DNA of 64,000 bases from Xanthomonas arboricola pv. guizotiae (GTDB taxonomy: Bacteria; Pseudomonadota; Gammaproteobacteria; Xanthomonadales; Xanthomonadaceae): positions 99,445 to 163,444 of the forward strand of contig NZ_MDSK01000007.1 in NCBI RefSeq assembly GCF_002940205.1, read 5' to 3'. The position numbers and the translations under genes are program-made. The notes beneath the pieces were generated by a model. It was not told the origin of the DNA. It made no database searches and saw nothing but the letters and a program-made list of their open reading frames with translations. Numbering within the stretch: position 1 is the first letter of the stretch; each line of letters begins with the position of its first letter. This document shows positions 58,077 through 64,000 of this stretch, in pieces.

Positions 58077-58508
58077 TCAGACGTCGCCGCGATCGGCGAC
58101 CCGCACGAAGTCGTTGACCATGCGGTCGGCCAGGCCTTGAAAACCCAGGGCCAGCGCCGGACCCAACAGCCGCGAACTAGTTTCCACTTCCAGGGTCAGG
58201 CTGACCTTGCAGGCATTCTCGCCCAGCGACTGAAACTCCCACAGGCCTTCCAGGCGCCTGAACGGACCGTCGCGCAGATGCATGACGATGCGCTGCGGAC
58301 GTTCGAGCACGTTTTCAGTGGTGAACCAGGTGCGGAACGAGCCCAGCCCCAGATCCAGCCGCGCCACGATATGCGCCTGGTCCTGTTCAAGCACCTGCGC
58401 AGCATCGCACCAGCCGAAACGGCGCGGGTAGGCGGCGACATCATTGACCAGATCGAACATGCGGGTGGCGCTGTGTTCGACCAGGGCGCTGCGACGGATG
58501 GTAGGCAT
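58077..58508 (-). CDS. ratA: RatA/COQ10-like START-domain protein
   Basis: This 143-residue protein (MPTIRRSALVEHSATRMFDL, VNDVAAYPRRFGWCDAAQVL, VSLTLEVETSSRLLGPALAL) is a polyketide-cyclase/START domain of the COQ10 type. It was named RatA from an E. coli claim of ribosome association inhibition, but related proteins help ubiquinone function; either role is possible. It is divergent from smpB, as in many gammaproteobacteria. Confidence 0.92.
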   Translation of the reverse strand: MPTIRRSALVEHSATRMFDLVNDVAAYPRRFGWCDAAQVLEQDQAHIVARLDLGLGSFRTWFTTENVLERPQRIVMHLRDGPFRRLEGLWEFQSLGENACKVSLTLEVETSSRLLGPALALGFQGLADRMVNDFVRVADRGDV

Positions 58509-58568
58509 TCGCTGACTTGTGAAAGACGGAAGATCGTTTGATGACGCCGAATCGGCGACAATGGCGGC

Positions 58569-59072
58569 ATGAGCAAGAAACCAGCCAAGGATAAAGCAAA
58601 CGGTGCGACGGCCACGAAAACCATCGCGCTGAACAAGCGTGCGCGCCATGAATACCACCTGGAGGAGCGCTACGAAGCCGGCCTGGCCCTGCAGGGCTGG
58701 GAGGTCAAGGCGATCCGCGCCGGCCGCGCCAACATCATCGATGGTTACGCCTACGTGCGCTCCGGCGAGATCTTCCTGATCGGCGCGCAGATCACCCCGC
58801 TGATCCAGGCCTCCAGCCACACCGTGCCGGTGGAACGCCGCGACCGCAAGCTGCTGCTGCACCGCCGGGAAATCGACAAGGTGCTGAGCAGCGTCGAACG
58901 CGACGGCTACACCCTGGTGCCGACCGCGCTGTACTGGAGCAACAACAAGGTCAAGCTGGAAATCGCACTGGCCAAGGGCAAGCAGAACCACGACAAGCGC
59001 GACGCCGCCAAGGACCGCGACTGGCAACGCGACAAGCAGCGCGTGATGCGGCGGCATAACCGGGATGCGTGA
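58569..59072 (+). CDS. smpB: SsrA-binding protein SmpB
   Basis: This 167-residue RNA-binding protein carries tmRNA to stalled ribosomes. It has the OB-fold core (ALNKRARHEYHLEERYEAGL, LQGWEVKAIRAGRANIIDGY, RRDRKLLLHRREIDKV) and a basic C-terminal tail (RDWQRDKQRVMRRHNRDA) that enters the decoding centre. Its partner ssrA is 2.7 kb downstream in the window. Confidence 0.97.
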   Translation: MSKKPAKDKANGATATKTIALNKRARHEYHLEERYEAGLALQGWEVKAIRAGRANIIDGYAYVRSGEIFLIGAQITPLIQASSHTVPVERRDRKLLLHRREIDKVLSSVERDGYTLVPTALYWSNNKVKLEIALAKGKQNHDKRDAAKDRDWQRDKQRVMRRHNRDA

Positions 59073-59210
59073 ATCGGGAATCGGGAGTGGGGAATCGCAA
59101 GAGCTGGGTAGGCTCGCTGCGTTGATCTCAAGTTAGTTCACGACGAGGGTATTTCGGGATCCGCAAGAAGCATCCTGCCTTTACGATTCCCGATTCCCCA
59201 CTCCCGATTC
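59070..59210. repeat. GGGAATCGGG-type palindromic repeat, copy 7
   Basis: The left arm GAATCGGGAATCGGGAGTGG (59071-59090) and right arm ACGATTCCCGATTCCCCACT (59183-59202) flank ~90 bases between the convergent ends of smpB and the protease gene. Confidence 0.85.
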
Positions 59211-59211
59211 A

Positions 59212-61668
59212 TCACGTCTTCCCAAGCATCCGCATCAAATTCGGCACTCCCCTGCCCTGCACGTAGCGATCGCGTTGCAGGTCGGTGCTGGTGTCCAGCA
59301 TCAGCTGCTTGACCCGATCCGGGAAGCCGATGAACTCGCGGCGAGCGGAGAGGAAACCGGCCAACACGCCGGAGACGTGCGGTGCGGCCATGCTGGTGCC
59401 GCTCATCTCCACCATCAGGCTGGCCGGATCGTCCGGATCGAAGTCGTAATAGGCCGACAGGATCTTTTCGCCCGGCGCTACCACATCCGGCTTGCCGCGC
59501 CCGTCGGCGGTCGGTCCGCGCGAGGAAAAATACGACACGCCGTAATTGTGCGGGCTGCTCTTGTGTACCGAGCCGACCACGATGGCGTCTTCCAGATTGC
59601 CCGGGTCGCTGATCGACAGATCCATGTTGGCTGGATACGCATCGCCGTCGTTGCGCATCAGCCAGGCCAGGCCCTCGTTGCCGGCGGCCACCACCACCAG
59701 CACGCCTTGCCGCCACAACCGCCGCAACTCGTTGCACAGCGGCGTAAAACCGCAGCCGTAGCTCTCCGGATCGAAGTAGCCGCCCAGGCTCAGATTGACG
59801 CCGTGGATGACCAGTTCGCCGGCGCGCTCATTGATCGCCGCCACCTGCTGCACCGCCTTGATCATCCAGGAATCGCGGCCGTTGCCGGCGTCGTCCAGCA
59901 CCTTGAACCCGTAGAGCTGGGTATCGGGTGCCATGCCGGCGAACTCCAGCGGTTTGCCCGGGTTGCCCTGCGCATCGGCAATCACCGCATGGCTGTGGCC
60001 GGCGATGATCCCGGCGATATGCGTGCCGTGCCCGTGCCGATCCAGCCGGGCGAACACATCGCCGTCGGCACGCGTCAATCGCCTGGCCGCGCCCCGGCGC
60101 GTGCAATCCCACTGCGCCACCACCGTCTCGCGCTCTCCCTTCGCGAAGAAATGCGGATGACTGGCCGCGATGCCGGTGTCCAGCACCGCCCAGCCGATCT
60201 GCTGGCCGCGCGCGCGATACGCGGTGCGCGCCGCATCGGCATGCAGGACGTTGCCGGACACGTTGATCAGGGCGCGCTTGCCGGCATCGCGCCACACCCG
60301 CCGGAATCCCAGCGCACGGTAGCGGTCCTGCAGCGATTCGATCTCGAACCGCGTCAGCCGCGCCGATACAAACCGCTGCAAGCCATCTTCCAGCTCGATC
60401 GCCTCGTCGAGTGCATCGCCGCTCAAGCCGCTGGTCGCTGCAGCACTCTGGCGCAACTGCGCCAACAGCAGCGCACGTGTGGCGGCCGGATCGTCGCCCG
60501 ACGACCGTCGATCCAGCTCGATCAGCACTTCGTGCCGGTACTCGGCGCCATGCGCTTCCAGCTGCTCGCTGAGATCCTTGATCAGCACCGCGTTGGAGAC
60601 CGGCTGATCGAAGCCGACGCCTACCGCCTCGCGCACCACCGCACGCACCTGCGGAATCGACAGATAGCCCGAGCCCGAATGCGCGTTGTGCTGCCAGTCC
60701 GGATTCAGGCGCGCGCGCGCGAGATTTTCGAAACGCCCCTTGGCATTGACGATGTCGTCGCCGAGATCCGGATCCAGCGCAATCGGGTCGTGCGTATCGG
60801 CCACGTTGATCCAGCGCCGTACGCACGCGGGAAACGGCAGCTTGCGCGTGCCGGTCCAGCGCTTGAACATGCTGCGCACCTGCGGCAGGCCCAAGGGCGA
60901 GCCCAGGGTCAGGAACAGGCTGACCTCGCACTCGGTCGCCTGGAGCTGACGCAGCACGTCAAAGGCGATCATCGACCCCTGGCTGTGCGCCACCACCACA
61001 AACGGCCCGCCGCCCGAGCGCAACCGCTGCATCAGGCTGTCGCGCATCAACGTCGCACGCTCGGGCACGAAGAACAAATCGTGCACGTCCTGCAGCAGCG
61101 CAGCGGTGATCAGCCGCAGCAGCATGCGGTTGATCGCATCGATCGGACCTTTGGCCTGCACCTGGCCTGCCGCCGGCATCGCGGGCGCGGCATCCAGTTC
61201 GTCCAGCAGGCGGTGCAGATCGACACGCTCTTGCTCGCTCTGCGCCAAGGCATCTGCGAGCAGATGCAGATCCTGCTCGCCTGGCACCAGCCCAAGCGTG
61301 CTCAAGGCGCGCTGCATGCCCTGATTGAGCGCCGGGCCGACATCGCGCGCATCGCAGTTACCGGGTTCGGCAACCGGATAGCGCTCGCGATTGACCCAGT
61401 ACGCCAGCCGCGTGCGCTCGCCCATCGGCCGCCCGAACAAGGCCTTGTCCCACTGACAGCGCAACACCTCGGCCGGCGGCTTGTTGCCGATGCCATGGAT
61501 GTAGATCACGGTGCGCGCCCTGCCCTGCACGCGCGTCAGCGCGGTGTCCTGCGCCTGCTGCTGCGCGACTTCGCCTGTGGGCCGAGGCCTGGGGGCGTCG
61601 ACGCCCGGTGCGCGTTTGCGGGGCGTACTGCGTGCCTGCCGCGGACCTGGGGGCTTGCCTGTCGCCAT
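59212..61668 (-). CDS. Alpha/beta-hydrolase and subtilisin (S8) fusion protein
   Basis: This 818-residue protein joins two enzymes. The N-terminal half has lipase-type features: IYIHGIGNKP (residues ~55-64), the nucleophile elbow VVVAHSQGSM with Ser229, NVADTHDPIALD (~289-299, candidate Asp) and WQHNAHSGSGYL (~326-336, candidate His330). After a linker (~350-480) comes a subtilisin domain with Asp497 (AVLDTGI), His547 (HGTHIAGI), oxyanion Asn664 (AAGNEG) and Ser759 (MSGTSMAAPH). Both active sites look complete. There is no signal peptide, transmembrane helix or propeptide, so it should be cytoplasmic. It is monocistronic and diverges from tmRNA. Confidence 0.85.
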   Translation of the reverse strand: MATGKPPGPRQARSTPRKRAPGVDAPRPRPTGEVAQQQAQDTALTRVQGRARTVIYIHGIGNKPPAEVLRCQWDKALFGRPMGERTRLAYWVNRERYPVAEPGNCDARDVGPALNQGMQRALSTLGLVPGEQDLHLLADALAQSEQERVDLHRLLDELDAAPAMPAAGQVQAKGPIDAINRMLLRLITAALLQDVHDLFFVPERATLMRDSLMQRLRSGGGPFVVVAHSQGSMIAFDVLRQLQATECEVSLFLTLGSPLGLPQVRSMFKRWTGTRKLPFPACVRRWINVADTHDPIALDPDLGDDIVNAKGRFENLARARLNPDWQHNAHSGSGYLSIPQVRAVVREAVGVGFDQPVSNAVLIKDLSEQLEAHGAEYRHEVLIELDRRSSGDDPAATRALLLAQLRQSAAATSGLSGDALDEAIELEDGLQRFVSARLTRFEIESLQDRYRALGFRRVWRDAGKRALINVSGNVLHADAARTAYRARGQQIGWAVLDTGIAASHPHFFAKGERETVVAQWDCTRRGAARRLTRADGDVFARLDRHGHGTHIAGIIAGHSHAVIADAQGNPGKPLEFAGMAPDTQLYGFKVLDDAGNGRDSWMIKAVQQVAAINERAGELVIHGVNLSLGGYFDPESYGCGFTPLCNELRRLWRQGVLVVVAAGNEGLAWLMRNDGDAYPANMDLSISDPGNLEDAIVVGSVHKSSPHNYGVSYFSSRGPTADGRGKPDVVAPGEKILSAYYDFDPDDPASLMVEMSGTSMAAPHVSGVLAGFLSARREFIGFPDRVKQLMLDTSTDLQRDRYVQGRGVPNLMRMLGKT

Positions 61669-61743
61669 CGCTTCGCTCCTTGATTACCAGACTTTTCCGT
61701 CAGATAGGACTGAAGCCACTGTAAGCGCCGCACGTCTCACCAC

Positions 61744-61772
61744 TTGTGACAGGGCGCTCCGATCCCTACACT
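61744..61772 (+). promoter_or_regulatory. Promoter of ssrA
   Basis: TTGTGA (61744-61749) and TACACT (61767-61772) are 17 bases apart; initiation near 61779 would give a precursor with a ~20-nt leader before the mature tmRNA end. Confidence 0.6.
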
Positions 61773-61801
61773 GATCGGGTCAGCGTTTTACTGCTTTCCC
61801 C

Positions 61802-62198
61802 GGGGGTGCACTGGTTTCGACGGGGGTCGCGAAGTCGCTTGGCGCATGCCGAGGGGGCAGCTTTCCTCGTTAATCCAGCAGCAAACTTTTAGTTGCCAAC
61901 GATGACAACTACGGTTCGGACTTCGCTATCGCCGCTTAATTGGCTTTAGTTGTAGTTCTACAGCCGCCTAAGGCGAACCCCCGAACCTACTTGTGCCCGT
62001 GCTCGTAGGTGTAGGGTCATTATCACGGAACCATCGGTAGTGGCTGCCTGTCAGCTACCGGTTAGATAAAGCAGGCTGGTTTCCAGGTGCGCTTTGCCAA
62101 CCGTGCTGCCTGGGAATGAGATCCAACGGAGGGCTAAGCATGTAGTGCTGGGGATGGAGTGCTTCCGGACGGCGGTTCGATTCCGCCCACCTCCACCA
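61802..62198 (+). ncRNA. ssrA: Transfer-messenger RNA (tmRNA)
   Basis: This 397-nt RNA rescues stalled ribosomes. The 5' end GGGGGTG pairs with CACCTCC before ACCA to form the tRNA-like acceptor, and GGTTCGATTCC is the T-arm. The tag reading frame at 61895-61939 encodes (A)ANDDNYGSDFAIAA followed by TAA, the tag known from Xanthomonas. The encoded CCA ends at 62198. Confidence 0.97.
62175..62198 (+). other. Probable attachment site at the tmRNA 3' end
   Basis: The tmRNA T-arm and acceptor end, a common target of tyrosine integrases, is followed 108 bases later by an integrase gene. The matching copy would be at the far end of the island, outside the window, so the site limits are assumed. 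Confidence 0.45.
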
Positions 62199-62305
62199 TC
62201 TGATCGCGGAAAAGAGCAGTAAGTGCTTGATTTCGCGAAGGTTAGGCCCGGGGTTTGATGTTCAGTTTGAGCCTGCGTTAGGTATCAAACGAGGTATCAA
62301 ACCCC

Positions 62306-63832
62306 GTGCCAAAGCCTTATTTTCTGCGCCGCCCTGCTGGGCTCTATGTGCGCTTCTTCGTCCCGACCGACCTGCAAGCCCTCATTGGCTCGCGCTACCT
62401 TGTCCGTCCCGTTCGCTTGTCCCTTGGTGATGCTGCCCGACTGGCCGTAGCTCGAACTGCTGTGGCACTCTCGGAAGCATTCGATCAGATGCGGCAAGGA
62501 GCGGGCATGCGGGACGATTTGCTGAGCCAGGCTCTGGCCGTGTTGCAAGGGAACGAAACCCGCCCCTACACCATCAAAGTCGGTGGCGTGGAGCTCTCTG
62601 CCAACGGAGCGGACGATCATGCGCGGCTGCTGGACGCACTGAAACACCTCCCTCTTCAGCAATTGGCTTCTGTGAAGAGCGCCGGACCGCTGCTGTCAGA
62701 GCGCGCCACCATCCACATCAGTGAGATGCGACGGGTGGGGCGAAGCGCGAAAAACGTGCTCGATACCGAACACAGCCTGGGACTGTTTGTGGCCCTTGTC
62801 GGGGACAAGCCTGTCGAAGACTACAAGACTGATGATGTCCGAAAGTTCCTGGATGCACTTGAGCACTACCCCAGCAACGCCACCAAAAAGGCGGTGTTCG
62901 CCGGTCTCACCCCTGTCGAAATCCTGAGCAAGGCGCGGCAAGGTGGTCATGAACTGCTGAGCATGCGCACCAAGGAAAAACATCGGGATCGTATTGCGTC
63001 CTTCTTCAACGCCTTGGCGAACGAAGACCTGATCAGCAAGGCGCCTCACAAAGCCATCCTCAATCGCGCCAAGTCGCTCACCGATGAGCCGAGTCGTGAT
63101 CCGTTTAGCTAAGCCGAGCTCGAAGCGCTGCTTGAACTGAATGCATTCACCTCTTGGGCCAAGAAGTATCCACACCGATGGTTTGGCACGCTGTTGGGAT
63201 TTGCGACCGGTGCTCGGGTCAATGAGGTCGCTCAGCTCTATGTTGACGACATCGGCAAGGTCGGCGATTTCTGGGGCGTGCATTTCCGGGGAGCCAAGCC
63301 AGATCAACGCTTGAAGAACCCCCACTCCTCCCGGTTTGTGCCCCTGCCCACATCCCTGATCGAGGCTGGGTTCTTGGTCTATGTGGATGAGGTCAAGCAC
63401 GCAGGCTTTGAGCGACTGTTCCCGCACCTTCCCTACAACGCCGAAAACGGCTACGGCGACGCGCTGGGTGATCAGTTCCGGGCCTATGCGATCAAGCAAG
63501 GGTTGACCCAACGGCTCAAAAGCTTTCACTGCTTCCGACACACTTTGTCCAATTCGTTGGTCAATGAGCACGGCGTGTCGCTTCCGATTTCCCAACAAAT
63601 CACCGGCCACGAGTTGACGCTTCCGCCAGGATTGAAGCACTACGTTGATCCGCCTTCTGTTCCCGCTCGCTTTTCGGCCATTGAGCAGTTTGGCCCTCCG
63701 CTTCCCCTACCCGCTTACACGCCAGGGCAGTTTGATCGTGCGTTCAAGCAGGTTCGCCACATGGAGCGACGACGCGAGCAGGCGGCCAAAAAGAGGACGA
63801 ACAAAACAAGAACAACAGGATGGAAGAATTAA
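62306..63832 (+). pseudogene. Tyrosine integrase of a tmRNA island, interrupted by a stop codon
   Basis: One frame encodes a site-specific recombinase of about 508 codons, broken by a single TAA at 63110-63112 (after DPFS). The first part (GTG start, PKPYFLRRPAGLYVRFFVPT) is the N-terminal and core-binding region; the second resumes in the same frame (AELEALLELNAFTSWAKKYP) with the catalytic domain: Arg in GFATGARVNEVAQL, HxxR in FHCFRHTLSNSLV, GHELTL and the Tyr in LKHYVDPP. The catalytic residues survive, so the mutation is probably recent. GAGG lies before the GTG. The island it belonged to extends right. Confidence 0.85.
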
Positions 63833-63911
63833 AATCACGGGGGATCTTGCCCCGGATACCGTGTGGTGGCTGAGTGGATTCTATCGTCGCGGAATTAATG
63901 CTTGCACCTAA

Positions 63912-64000
63912 CAGGCTGCTGAAATACCTCTCAGCTCGTAGACTACTTGAGTCGGAACATCCCCCACTACCATGCGTGGCGTAGACGTCTTCAGCGAGCA
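63912..64000 (+). mobile_element. Left end of a probable IS element (cut by window edge)
   Basis: CAGGCTGCTGAAATACC at 63912 resembles the terminal inverted repeats of IS1182/IS5-type elements and precedes a transposase-like start codon by 60 bases. The other end is outside the window. Confidence 0.4.
63972..64000 (+). CDS. Transposase, first residues only
   Basis: The ATG at 63972 opens MRGVDVFSE, similar to the N-terminus of transposases of the IS1182/IS5 groups common in Xanthomonas. Only nine codons are visible, so the call depends on that start and the CAGGCTGCTGAAA end upstream. Confidence 0.4.

Overview
This 64 kb window is a GC-rich chromosomal segment from a gammaproteobacterium of the genus Xanthomonas. 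The evidence is the tmRNA tag ANDDNYGSDFAIAA, methionine synthase split over two adjacent genes, the hrcA-grpE-dnaK-dnaJ order, the divergent fur/bamE pair, the ytrA-type operon with a GGTG-N16-CACC operator, and repeated extragenic palindromes. Species cannot be decided from the sequence alone. Most of the window is core genome; only the last ~1.8 kb is clearly mobile DNA.

Layout. 1-600: 5' end of an RNase R gene and a tRNA-Leu(CAG). 1.0-9.3 kb: a tandem-SGNH esterase, an acyl-CoA dehydrogenase, then a methionine-cycle block in which an ArsR-type regulator fused to a methyltransferase precedes the two metH halves. 9.4-14.1 kb: a translationally coupled sugar operon read leftwards (LacI regulator, FucP-type transporter, PfkB kinase, AGE-family isomerase) that fits conversion of mannose to fructose 6-phosphate. 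14.2-19.4 kb: an outer-membrane beta-barrel candidate, ugd-slyX-DUF2058, an FKBP isomerase and a periplasmic glutathione peroxidase. 19.5-24.0 kb: a GntR/YtrA-controlled ABC transporter operon followed by a beta-solenoid-like secreted protein and two related lipoproteins. 24.1-31.9 kb: fumC, a CNNM/CBS membrane protein, purB, a lipoprotein with a 9-bp tandem repeat, and a probable ribosomal oxygenase coupled to a GNAT protein. 32.0-37.7 kb: sucA-sucB-lpdA (2-oxoglutarate dehydrogenase). 37.9-41.2 kb: a LOG phosphoribohydrolase, a YigZ-type protein and an ABC exporter. 41.5-46.6 kb: an OxyR-like regulator without the redox cysteines, next to an ABC/HlyD/TolC export operon whose ABC subunit has lost every ATP-binding motif. 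47.2-50.8 kb: prephenate dehydrogenase, pyridoxal kinase and dnaJ; 50.9-54.7 kb: dnaK, grpE and hrcA. 54.8-59.1 kb: recN, fur, bamE, rnfH, ratA, smpB. 59.2-64 kb: a large cytoplasmic hydrolase-subtilisin fusion, tmRNA, and an integrase broken by one stop codon just downstream of tmRNA, followed by the start of a probable IS element.

Intergenic DNA is rich in palindromes of three families. A GGGAATCGGGAATC-type element occurs about seven times; one copy lies in frame inside the second metH gene and another supplies the start of the first metH gene and the tail of its regulator. Two near-identical 68-70 bp palindromes (GTAGGAGCGC...GCGCTCCTAC) and a CTTCCCCCGC hairpin lie between convergent genes, where they may stop transcription.

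The best candidates for undescribed biology are the degenerate-ATPase exporter operon with its cysteine-less OxyR-like neighbour, and the alpha/beta-hydrolase-subtilisin fusion beside tmRNA.
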